From CAZNVB01 sp964651495 (GTDB lineage: Bacteria; Acidobacteriota; Aminicenantia; Aminicenantales; UBA8522), in the NCBI GenBank assembly GCA_964651495.1, contig CAZYWP010000029.1, positions 1 through 27,097 on the forward strand: DNA of 27,097 nucleotides. Direction: 5' to 3'. The notes beneath the pieces were generated by a model. That model had not been told where the DNA came from. It saw only the letters and a program-made list of their open reading frames with translations, and did not search any database. Made by a program: the position numbers and the translations under genes. Shown one piece after another: positions 7,954 to 15,955 of the stretch. The stretch's first letter is position 1; each line of letters starts with the position of its first letter.

Positions 7954-8538
7954 ATGTTTAGGAAAAATGTTTTGGTTATTGGGCTGGCTTTCATTCTCCC
8001 CCTGGCGCTGAATGCAGCCGCCCAGCAGGACCAGCAGAAGGCGATGGAAGCCTACATGAAGATGATGGCGACGAACGAGAACCACGCCTATCTAGAGAGT
8101 TTTGTCGGCGAATGGAATGTCACGAGCAAAGGCTGGATGCAGCCGGGCGCCCCGCCAGAGACGAGCGAGAATTACTCGAAGGCCGAGATGATCCTGGGCG
8201 GCCGCTTCATCAAGATGGAGTTCAAGGGCACGATGTTCGGGCAGCCGTTCGAGGGGCTCCAAATCGTCGGCTACGACAACATGAAGAAAAAATACATCAC
8301 CTTCTGGATCGACAGCTCCAGCACGGCCTTCTTCCTCACGGAGGGAGTCCGCGACGCTTCGGGCAAAACGATCACCGAGAACGGAGTCTGGCCGGACCCG
8401 ATGACGGGCGGCACGATGAAGGTGCGGGGCGTGACCAAGGTTGTCGGCCCGGACGAATTCACTTACGAGATGTACATGGTCGGCCCCGACGGGAAGGACT
8501 TCAAGTCGCTGGAGAACCGGGCTGTTCGGAAAAAATAA
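7954..8538 (+). CDS. Secreted DUF1579-family protein
   Basis: A 194-residue protein with a clear signal peptide (MFRKNVLVIGLAFILPLAL, cut near NAAAQQ). The start is fixed by GAAAGGAG six bases upstream of the ATG. The mature part carries the DUF1579 pattern: FVGEWNVTSKGWMQPG, then KAEMILGGRFIKMEFKGTM, GLQIVGYDNMKKKYITFWID, and a C-terminal strand RGVTKVVGPDEFTYEMYM. These proteins form a lipocalin-like beta barrel of unknown function, common in Acidobacteria-like and Planctomycete-like genomes. It converges with the GyrI-like gene, their stops being 15 nt apart. Confidence 0.85.
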   Translation: MFRKNVLVIGLAFILPLALNAAAQQDQQKAMEAYMKMMATNENHAYLESFVGEWNVTSKGWMQPGAPPETSENYSKAEMILGGRFIKMEFKGTMFGQPFEGLQIVGYDNMKKKYITFWIDSSSTAFFLTEGVRDASGKTITENGVWPDPMTGGTMKVRGVTKVVGPDEFTYEMYMVGPDGKDFKSLENRAVRKK

Positions 8539-8541
8539 AAA

Positions 8542-8559
8542 AAATAGAGCTAGCTATTT
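8542..8559. terminator. Possible short bidirectional terminator
   Basis: Between two convergent genes AAATAG (8542-8547) and CTATTT (8554-8559) can pair around a six-base loop, with an A-run on the left and a T-rich run on the right. That arrangement gives a weak hairpin plus U-tract in either direction. The stem is short and AT-rich, so the call is tentative. Confidence 0.25.
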
Positions 8560-9129
8560 CTTCTTGACCTGGTAGCGGATGATGGTCATGTACTCCTTCG
8601 GGTCCTTGGCCATGCCGGGCCCCCGGAGATATTCTTCCTCGTGCGCGCCGGCGATAACATAGCCGCTGGCGGTGATAAATCTAAGGAGTTTCTCGATAGT
8701 CGGTGTCTCCTCGCTGTAAGGACCGACATAGAGGATCTCGGCGACTTCGCCGTATTCCCACGTTTCAATCCTCACCCCGGTCACGTCGGGCGGAAGCTGC
8801 GTGATATTCTCCGGAAGGGCAAGCGCATAGAGCCCCGTCCACTCCTCCTTGGGCGCAGTCGCTATGCCGAGCCAGCGGGCCCGCGGCACCGACATCTTGA
8901 CTCCGGGCAGGCGGAAGAATGTCCGGAAGAGGAGCGAGAACGCCTCCTGGCCTTTGACGTTGGGGTCGCCCTTCGCTTCAACCACGAGCATTTTTTGTTG
9001 CGGGAGAGTGGTCAATCGAGGCTCCTTTAGCGCCTCATACTGGCTGAAATCCTGCGCAGCCTGGAAAGCTGGGCCAGAGGCTGTAGTCAGGCACAGTCCA
9101 ATCATCCCGAAAATGCAGGCTTTTTTCAT
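8554..9129 (-). CDS. Exported GyrI-like (effector-binding domain) protein
   Basis: A 191-residue protein. The ATG at 9129 has an excellent ribosome site, AAGGAGGG, six bases upstream. Residues 1-24 (MKKACIFGMIGLCLTTASGP) look like a signal peptide. The rest matches the GyrI-like small-molecule-binding fold: PQQKMLVVEAKGDP, KEEWTGLYALALP, IETWEYGEVAEILYVGPYSE, and the ending AHEEEYLRGPG with the conserved Glu near the C-terminus. Relatives are mostly cytoplasmic ligand-sensing domains of AraC/MerR-type regulators or stand-alone hydrolases of cyclopropanoid compounds. A secreted one has no DNA-binding part and probably binds or hydrolyses a small molecule in the periplasm. Most of the upstream region is lost in the assembly gap. 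Confidence 0.8.
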   Translation of the reverse strand: MKKACIFGMIGLCLTTASGPAFQAAQDFSQYEALKEPRLTTLPQQKMLVVEAKGDPNVKGQEAFSLLFRTFFRLPGVKMSVPRARWLGIATAPKEEWTGLYALALPENITQLPPDVTGVRIETWEYGEVAEILYVGPYSEETPTIEKLLRFITASGYVIAGAHEEEYLRGPGMAKDPKEYMTIIRYQVKKK

Positions 9130-9156
9130 GAGTTTCCCTCCTTGTTAATTTTTTGA

Positions 9157-9162
9157 TTATAA
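9157..9162 (-). promoter_or_regulatory. Candidate -10 box of the GyrI-like gene
   Basis: The minus strand reads TATAAT here, 27 nt before the ATG at 9129. Any -35 element would lie at the edge of or inside the run of Ns, so it cannot be checked. Confidence 0.3.
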
Positions 9163-9169
9163 TCTAGCC

Positions 9170-9269
9170 NNNNNNNNNNNNNNNNNNNNNNNNNNNNNNN
9201 NNNNNNNNNNNNNNNNNNNNNNNNNNNNNNNNNNNNNNNNNNNNNNNNNNNNNNNNNNNNNNNNNNNNN
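9170..9269. other. Assembly gap of 100 Ns
   Basis: Exactly 100 Ns, the usual scaffolding placeholder of unknown true length. It removes the 5' end of the metallopeptidase gene to its right and the promoter of the GyrI-like gene to its left. Confidence 0.99.
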
Positions 9270-11271
9270 GCTTCTCATGATCTCGCTCCAGTTTCTTGCC
9301 GGATGTGCTTCCGAAAACATCCCCCAAAGCGAGAAATTTTGGGTGCCCAGGGACCCGCCGGGAGCGGAATATGTCATTGACGCAAAAATATCGGCTGCGG
9401 GGGAATCCGCATCGGTCGAGGCAAAGGGGGCCATCACCCTGGTCAACTCCGCCGCACGTCCCCTGTCCATCCTGGCCATGGAGTGGACCATCAGTCCGGC
9501 TCAAACTCTCGAACTCAGCCTCGCCGGCCGACCGCTCCGCCTTCTGAACGAGGCCAGGAACCTCCCCCTGTCCACTCCCCTGCTCTTCATGCTGCCGGAG
9601 CCCCTCCAGCCGGGAAAGAAAGCCCGTCTGGAAGCCCGTTTCACCTACTCAGCCGCCGTCCGCGAAGGCCAGATTCGAATGCAATTATGGCACCCGCTTC
9701 TCTGGTGGGAAGGGATTCCGGTCCGCAATTCCTTCAAGGTCAAGCTGGACATGCCGCAGGGGTATATCATGGCTGTGAGCGGCCGCCTCAACCCCAAATC
9801 CGGTTACTATGAAAACGCGAGCGTCACCTCCCGCTTCGGCCTCTACCTCTTCAGCGCCATGAAGACGGAGCAGCGCGAGTCAGAAGGAGTCCAGATCACG
9901 GCCATATTTACAGAAAAAGGAAAGGACTGCGCGCTTTTCTGCCTGAACTCGGCGGCGGATATCATCGCCTTCTACAAAAAATGGCTCGGCGCCTATCCGC
10001 ACAGGTCCCTCTGCATTATTCCCGGAGGAGCTCAGCCTTGGGGCGGATACCCATTCGCGTCCGGAATCGTGGTCATCCACGGCCAGGAGACTTTCGACCC
10101 GAAGAAGCCTGAAACCGAACAGACCTGGTGGAAATGGATCACGGCCCACGAAATCGGCCATCAATATTGGGGGGAATATGTGATGCCTGACGATGTCCTG
10201 GACCACTACACCGAATCCTGGCTCATGATCGGGATGGGGATCTGCGCCGATCAAGAGTTCATGCTCAGCCGAGGGGTCGGATGGGAGAGATATCGAGGCT
10301 TCATCGACCGCTATCTCGAGGGCGTCCGAGCGAGAAACGACACCACCATGGACGCCCCGCCTTCTCTCCTTAAGACGCAAAAGTTCGACAGAAATAATGT
10401 CCTCATCCACGGCAAGGGGTTCGCGGTCCTCAGCGCCCTGGAAACAGCCATGGGGCGCGAAGCATTCGACAGAGTCTATCGGAGGACCGTGGCCGCCTAC
10501 GCAGGAAAGCGCCTCGGCTGGCGCGACCTGCGCCGCGCCTGCGAAGAGGAGACGGGCGAGAATCTGGGCTGGTTCTTCGAAGACTGGGTCCGGTCCAACA
10601 GGGTTCTCGAGTGTCGGATCACCTCCCAGGCTTCGACGCCGGGAGAGGGCGGCAATGTCCATGAAGTTCAAGTGGAATACGGTCTGGATTCCATCCGGAT
10701 GCCGGTTCCGGTCAAGGCCGTTTTTGAAAACGGGACATCGGAGACTCAATGGACGGATAGACTGGCCAGGGTGAACGTGCTCCGGTTCAAGAGCCCGGCT
10801 GCCCTGAAAGATATGCAGCTTGATCCGGAGGGTCGCTTGGCGCTGCTCAAGGAGAGGGTGCCCAGGACGGCTGAGGAGCTGGCGGAGTCCGTCCAGGCTC
10901 TGGATTGGACAGGGACGGGTGAGGCTGCCCTTGAAATCTTCAAGCGGCCGGAGGCGGCGGAAATCAAGAATTCTCGTATCTGGTTCAAACTGGGGATGCT
11001 GCTTTATGACGGACGCTATTATGCTGAGTCATTGGAGGCCTTGGGGAAGTCGGGCGAGCTCGACCGGTCCGATTTCAACCTCTTTGTTGTTCTGACCTGG
11101 CAGGGGCAGATCAAAGACCTCCTGGGTGAGAGGGATAAGGCGATCGCCTTCTACAAAGAGGCCTTAAAACATGACTCCGGCCAGACCATGCGCCACGACC
11201 AGTACGGGCTCCAGATCAATAAGGCCTGGGTTGAGGAGCGCCTCAAGACACCTTTTCAGGGACAGCGTTGA
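9270..11271 (+). CDS. M1-like zinc metallopeptidase lipoprotein with TPR tail (5' end in gap)
   Basis: The frame is open from the gap edge. Visible residues LLMISLQFLAGC are the end of a lipoprotein signal peptide with lipobox LAGC, so the real start lies inside the Ns and the ATG at 9277 is not it. Counting from that Met, 664 residues are seen. An N-terminal beta domain (to about 215) precedes a thermolysin-like domain with HEIGHQYWG (His291, Glu292, His295) and a likely third zinc ligand, Glu313 in TESW. The family's GxMEN exopeptidase motif is replaced by GGAQPWGGYPFASG, so aminopeptidase activity is doubtful; an endopeptidase or altered specificity is possible. The last about 100 residues form TPR-like helices (WFKLGMLLYDGRYYAESLEA onward). 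It should be anchored outside the cytoplasm. Confidence 0.85.
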
Positions 11272-11396
11272 GGGTAAAAGCACCCTAACTCATCTCTGCA
11301 GTCCACCCGCACGGCCCTTTCCTTGGCGAACCCCTGAATCGGGCCTGCTGCCGCCTTGAAAGTCTTAAGCGACACAGCCCATGCTCTTGGGCCGTC

Positions 11397-11425
11397 TTGA
11401 CATTTTCTGGGTTGCGATTTACGCT
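11397..11425 (+). promoter_or_regulatory. Candidate promoter for the DUF6259-like gene
   Basis: A consensus TTGACA (11397-11402) is followed after 17 nt by TACGCT (11420-11425), a 3-of-6 match. It would give a leader of roughly 80 nt to the ATG at 11511. The remainder of the 239-bp interval 11272-11510 shows no convincing gene. Confidence 0.3.
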
Positions 11426-11510
11426 TCCCCGCGATGGTTCGATGGGGCAACCCAGGCCAATATCTGCCAAATATCCAACGGCCGAAAGCCCGGCCAAAAA
11501 CGGAATGCCT

Positions 11511-13709
11511 ATGAAAGCGACCAACTCACGGCAAGCCAAAGGCGAGCATCGTCAAAACACGCTCCAGGGAGCGCGGATTACCGTTCTTTGCTTCATTGTA
11601 TTACTCGCGTCGGCGCTCGCGTCATTGGCCGCACAGCCCGGGCAAAAGGCCAGCAGCACGTGGCCCCAAGAGTACTCCGTCGAGCGGGATGAGGCCGCCG
11701 GCATCCTCGCCCTCCGCACCCGATTCTACACCGTGGAGCATGACTTGAAGAGGGGCGGCGCCATTTCCCGGATCACACTCCGGCACGGCAGGTCCCCCAA
11801 TCTGCTGGTCTGTCCCATCGAAACCCGCGTCCGGGATGAAAACGGCGCCGAGTTGACAGACCTGAATGATTCAGCTCCCAAAGTCGAACACCGGCGTTCG
11901 GGGCTGAACGAGATCGTGACGGTGGAGAATGCCCTCGTTGATCTTGATGGCCACGCTTCAGGTCTGTGCGTGAAGTCCACTTTCGAGTACCGTTGGGGCT
12001 ACGTCAAGATCCATAAAGAGTTCCTCGTGCCGGCCGGCGGTTTTCGCCTGCGGGAAGTGTGTCCCATCTCGACCATCCTCGCTCCCAGCCTGACCGATTA
12101 CGGCTACCGGGAAGGGATCACGGAAGAGGAAGGGGCGCCGCCGTTCTCGTTCGGCAGTAACCGCTGGGGCAAGCTGCGGCCGGGCCGGGCCTCGGATCGG
12201 CCCCTCGAGACGCGCTATGTGCCGCGGTCCATGATCTTCGTCGAACCCGGCGCCGAGGGCCTCGAATGGTTCGTCGGCTCCGACCTCTCCCAATGGGAAT
12301 TGCAGCTCACCGGACGCCGTGGTCAGGGCCGCTGCCTGCTCCAGCCCAGCCAGGATCCGCCCGGCCTGGCGCTGTCCATCTCCCCGCTGTGGACAACGTC
12401 CGGCGCGACGGCCCTGACGAATGGCTGGGCCTTCGATTTCTACATCGCCGTCCCGATCCTCGAAGGGAACGCGCACAAGCCCTGGATTCATACCTCCTTC
12501 AATCGTAACCGGGGCAACTGGATTTCGGCCGAAGAAATCCGGCGCTGGGCGGAGCAGGGCTACCAGACCGTTCACTGTCATAACGATGGCGATTACTACG
12601 ACGACGGACTGTTCTGGCGCGACGGTTCCTACCCCCCGTATCCCGACATGGATGGCTACGACAAGGTCCTGCAGGAATGCCGCCGCGTCGGCATTCGAAC
12701 TGCGACTTACTTCTCGAATAAGGAACTCCACCCCAGCACCAAGGAGTTCCAGGAACACGGCGCGGAGTGGGGCCGGAAGAACCGGAAGGGCGATCTCCAG
12801 CACAACTTCTTCCGCGGCCAGAGCGAGTTCGGCGCCCAGATGTGCCTCCGCTCCGGCTGGCTCGAGTTTTTGAAGTCCTCCATCGACCGGGTGCTCAATC
12901 ACCATCCGCTCGACGGCGTCTATTTCGACTGGAACGTCGCCCTGTTCTGCTGCAATCCTCTGCACGAAGCGAAAGGCGGCGGAGGGCCGGCCCGGGGCCA
13001 TTGGGATATTGACGAACTGCTGGACCTGATGGAATGGACCCGGAACCGCGTCGGCCCGGACGGCCTGGTGATCGTCCACAACACAACCGTCCCGATGTTC
13101 GCCAGCGAAAATTTCGCCGACTATGTGGTCGCTACCGAATGGGGCTACGGGAAATGGACCGACCGCGCCCCGGACCTGCAGGACCTGCCCCTGGAGTGGT
13201 CGCTGGCCGGCGCCCGTTCCCGCGGCGTGATCAGCTATGGCACCATCGACGACAAGGCGCCCCGGCGGCTTCACAAGCTTTTCGCCCTGGAAGCCCTCCT
13301 GGGCGGCGTGACCCCCTGGCCGGCCAGCCCAGAGATTTTTGAGTTGCTGCCGCTTTTGAAACCGCTCGGCGACATCGAGTCATATCGGTTCGCCGACTGG
13401 CGAAACCAGGCGGTCACCTTGTCCGATCCACTCTGTGCCTCGGCCATTTACAGCCGTCCCGGTGAGGCCTATCTCCTGCTGGCCAACTTGGACCAGGCTC
13501 CGCGGGAGGTCATCTGCGTGCTACATCCGGAGAAGCTGCCTCACCCCTTGGCACGTCCGGTTGCCGCCAGCATGATAGCTGCGGGCTCGGCGTCGGTCAT
13601 CAGTCCGGACCAGCGTACCGCCTCAACCTTGGATATTCGCCGGATGGTCGGGAAAGGGCTCAAGATCACTATCCCCGGGGATGATGCCATCATCATCCAG
13701 GTCCGGTAG
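11511..13709 (+). CDS. Secreted DUF6259-like TIM-barrel protein, putative glycoside hydrolase
   Basis: Starting at ATG 11511 it has 732 residues; the open frame extends back to 11397 but those residues look untranslated. The chosen Met is preceded by CGGA seven bases upstream and by a tolerable signal peptide (a basic stretch, then ITVLCFIVLLASALASLAAQ). An N-terminal beta-sandwich (about residues 55-310) is followed by a (beta/alpha)8-like domain with HTSFNRNRGNWISAEEIRRW, the strand GYQTVHCHNDGDYYDDGLFW, and LDGVYFDWNVALFCCNP, where the Asp in YFDWN sits where clan GH-D/GH31-type enzymes carry an active-site Asp. A small C-terminal beta domain closes the protein. I believe it belongs with DUF6259 proteins, which are suspected glycosidases without proven substrate. 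It converges with GH97. Confidence 0.7.
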   Translation: MKATNSRQAKGEHRQNTLQGARITVLCFIVLLASALASLAAQPGQKASSTWPQEYSVERDEAAGILALRTRFYTVEHDLKRGGAISRITLRHGRSPNLLVCPIETRVRDENGAELTDLNDSAPKVEHRRSGLNEIVTVENALVDLDGHASGLCVKSTFEYRWGYVKIHKEFLVPAGGFRLREVCPISTILAPSLTDYGYREGITEEEGAPPFSFGSNRWGKLRPGRASDRPLETRYVPRSMIFVEPGAEGLEWFVGSDLSQWELQLTGRRGQGRCLLQPSQDPPGLALSISPLWTTSGATALTNGWAFDFYIAVPILEGNAHKPWIHTSFNRNRGNWISAEEIRRWAEQGYQTVHCHNDGDYYDDGLFWRDGSYPPYPDMDGYDKVLQECRRVGIRTATYFSNKELHPSTKEFQEHGAEWGRKNRKGDLQHNFFRGQSEFGAQMCLRSGWLEFLKSSIDRVLNHHPLDGVYFDWNVALFCCNPLHEAKGGGGPARGHWDIDELLDLMEWTRNRVGPDGLVIVHNTTVPMFASENFADYVVATEWGYGKWTDRAPDLQDLPLEWSLAGARSRGVISYGTIDDKAPRRLHKLFALEALLGGVTPWPASPEIFELLPLLKPLGDIESYRFADWRNQAVTLSDPLCASAIYSRPGEAYLLLANLDQAPREVICVLHPEKLPHPLARPVAASMIAAGSASVISPDQRTASTLDIRRMVGKGLKITIPGDDAIIIQVR

Positions 13710-13767
13710 GGACCAGTAACAGAGCTTATTTTCCTCAAGGCAAGATTTCTTAACGATTCCCGCCGTC

Positions 13768-15741
13768 CTATTTGAACAGGCGGGCGGCCCAGCCGCCGCC
13801 GGGCGCGAGCTTGATCTTCAGGCGGTCACCGGCCCTGACGATGGCCTTCGACTTCGTATAATCGGACGCCAATTTGGACGCATTGAGGCCGTCCGCATAT
13901 ATCTCGGCTCTGTACTCCCCGGCGCCGAGAAAAGACAGGTCGACCTCGAGGTCCCGCGGCGTCCAGTCGGTCATCGCGCCGACATACCACTCTGCACCGC
14001 TCCGCCTCGCCACGACGAGATAATCGCCCACTTTGGCGTCCAGCGCTTTTGTCTCGTCCCAAACCGTCGGCACCGTCGCCAGGAAATCCATGATCTCCGG
14101 CTCGCGCTCGTAAGCCGACGGCGAATCGCAGAGCATCTGGAGCGGGCTCTCGTAGACCACGAACATGGCCAGCTGGTGGCAGCGCGTCCCCTGGCTCATC
14201 GGTTCGGAAAACACCGGCTTGAAATTCTTCTCCGTCGCATTTCTCATCGCGCCCGGCGTAAAGTCCATCGGCCCGGCCAGCATCCGGATGAACGGGATGA
14301 GGAGGTCGTGCTCCGGCGTGACGCTGTTGCTCCATTTGCTGTACTCGAGCCCGAGCACTCCCTCTCTCGTCAGGACGTTCGGGTACTCGCGCCGCAGCCC
14401 GGTCGGCTTGAAGGCGCCGTGAAAATCTACCAAGAGCCTCCTCGCGGCGGCCTCGACGGCTACCTTCTTGTAGAAATTGACCACCTTCTGGTCGTCCCGG
14501 TCCATGAAATCGACCTTGATGCCCTTGACTCCCCATTTCTCAAAGAGATCGAGCGCCTCCTGGAGCTGGCGGTCCAAGGTCAGCCAGACGCACCACAGAA
14601 TCAGGCCGACGTTCTTCTGGCGCGCGTAGGCCAGCAATTCCGGCATGTCGATTGCCGGGTTGAGCTTGAACAAGTCGGCCGGGTCAGACCAGCCCTCGTC
14701 AAGAATGACGTACTCGATCCCGTATTTGGAGGCGAAGTCAACGTAATACTTATATGTCTGCGTGTTGATCCCAGTTTCAAAATCCACGCCGAAAAGATTG
14801 AGCGCGTTCCACCAGTCCCAGGCCACCTTTCCGGGTCTGATCCAGGAGGTGTCATTGAGAACGTTAGGCCTTCCCAACCGGTAGACGATGTCGTTTTCGA
14901 TGAGGTCGGCGTCCCGGCGGGCGATGGCCAGGACCCGCCAGGGAAATTCCCTTGTGCCGGCTGTCTCGGCAATGTAATCAGCCCTCTCGCTGACAGCCAG
15001 AGTCCGGTCCCGCTTCTGCTCCTCCTTTAGGGGATAGGCGGCGAATTTCCCGAACAGGGCCGGCGACCCGTCCGGGGATCCCATAACATAAAGACCCGGA
15101 TAGTCATCCAGGTCGGCCTCGGTGATGGCGATTTTGGGCCCGTCCTCGACCTCGACAAGAACGGGCAAAAAGGCCATCTTCTCGGCGGTTATCTGGCTGA
15201 GGGGAATAGAGGCATAATTTTTTTCAAAGGAGCTTTGAAAGCTCTCTACGAAGGGGAAATAAACCGCCTGGTCCCGGCCGAATTTGAAGCTCGCCTCTTC
15301 GGCAACAACTTTCACCCGTCCCTTGAATCTGGTGAAAAACCGATAGGCCACGCCGCCGTCATAGGCCCTGAATATCAGCCCGAAATTCCCCTTGAAATTG
15401 AGCAGCGTTTCGTTATACCGGTCGATGATAACCGCCCGTTTTTCCTTGATCACGGGAGAAATTTTCTCGTCCACCGACCGCGTTTTCATGCCGGCGAGCC
15501 GGGCCTTCTCTCCAAGATTTCCAACGCCTCTGATGGTCAGCGAAATCGAAGACGGAGCCACGACTTCTTTAGCGTCAACGAACACGGCATAGGTGATCCG
15601 CTCATCCGCCTGGATGAGGACCCGGATTTTCTTATCCGGAGATTGGAGTTCATAGGTTTTGCCGAAAAGCGCCATGCTCAGCCAAAAAAAAGCCAATAAA
15701 ATAAAAACCAGGGAGACCTTGTTTTTTTGGGTGATGAACAT
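13768..15741 (-). CDS. GH97-family glycoside hydrolase, secreted
   Basis: A 657-residue enzyme. GAGGAGG lies just before the ATG at 15741, so the 12 codons upstream are excluded. Residues 1-27 are a signal peptide (VSLVFILLAFFWLSMALFG). The N-terminal beta-super-sandwich (about 29-290), a TIM barrel (about 300-560) and a C-terminal beta domain are in GH97 order and the length is normal. Barrel landmarks are KVAWDWWN, YVILDEGWSD, LILWCVWL, GIKVDFMDRDD (Asp411), LVDFHGAFKPTG and GLEYSKWS (Glu466). An Asp after KV at this strand is what I recall for retaining GH97 alpha-galactosidases (nucleophile); inverting SusB-type alpha-glucosidases use Glu residues elsewhere. Retaining alpha-galactosidase-like activity is thus favoured, without proof. 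Product sugars could feed the symporters. Confidence 0.88.
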   Translation of the reverse strand: MFITQKNKVSLVFILLAFFWLSMALFGKTYELQSPDKKIRVLIQADERITYAVFVDAKEVVAPSSISLTIRGVGNLGEKARLAGMKTRSVDEKISPVIKEKRAVIIDRYNETLLNFKGNFGLIFRAYDGGVAYRFFTRFKGRVKVVAEEASFKFGRDQAVYFPFVESFQSSFEKNYASIPLSQITAEKMAFLPVLVEVEDGPKIAITEADLDDYPGLYVMGSPDGSPALFGKFAAYPLKEEQKRDRTLAVSERADYIAETAGTREFPWRVLAIARRDADLIENDIVYRLGRPNVLNDTSWIRPGKVAWDWWNALNLFGVDFETGINTQTYKYYVDFASKYGIEYVILDEGWSDPADLFKLNPAIDMPELLAYARQKNVGLILWCVWLTLDRQLQEALDLFEKWGVKGIKVDFMDRDDQKVVNFYKKVAVEAAARRLLVDFHGAFKPTGLRREYPNVLTREGVLGLEYSKWSNSVTPEHDLLIPFIRMLAGPMDFTPGAMRNATEKNFKPVFSEPMSQGTRCHQLAMFVVYESPLQMLCDSPSAYEREPEIMDFLATVPTVWDETKALDAKVGDYLVVARRSGAEWYVGAMTDWTPRDLEVDLSFLGAGEYRAEIYADGLNASKLASDYTKSKAIVRAGDRLKIKLAPGGGWAARLFK

Positions 15742-15794
15742 ATGCACCTCCTCTTTCGGGCAAAGAACGCGAGACATCTGTCATTCGATTTTTC

Positions 15795-15876
15795 CCCCTC
15801 CCCTCTATCCCCTCCCTCGGCGGGGAGGGGATAAAAGAGCTCTCCCCAGGGGCATGCACCCCTACGTTTGTCCCCA
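15795..15876. repeat. Hairpin-rich C/G-tract repeat (possible dispersed palindromic element)
   Basis: Between the second UroD-like gene and GH97 lies a tract of C-runs then G-runs. It contains an 11-bp stem (15806-15816 with 15823-15833, TATCCCCTCCC / GGGAGGGGATA) around a six-base loop. A second motif follows, GGGGCATGCACCCC (15849-15862). Neither stem has a T-run after it on the minus strand, so it is not an ordinary terminator. Its composition stands out from neighbours and resembles short palindromic intergenic repeats seen across many bacterial genomes. Confidence 0.45.
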
Positions 15877-15955
15877 ATAGCTATGTTGCTTTTCCATTTT
15901 AACAACGAACTTATAATAGGCGAAGCCACAATTGCGGGATTCGGCATTTTTCCCT

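Noticed and set aside
11285..11539. An 84-codon minus frame with a hydrophobic start (FIGIPFLAGLSAVGYLADIG)
   Set aside because: It overlaps the signal-peptide coding region of the plus-strand gene, has no family resemblance and no clear ribosome site. A decayed membrane-protein end cannot be fully excluded.
11958..13274. A 438-codon open frame on minus opposite the DUF6259-like gene
   Set aside because: The plus strand has a signal peptide and barrel motifs; the minus product has only the Val/Glu/Gly/Arg bias of antisense.
13759..13784. CCCGCC/GGCGGG inverted repeat at the end of GH97 as a terminator
   Set aside because: The loop is 14 nt, part of the stem is coding and no T-run follows on either strand.
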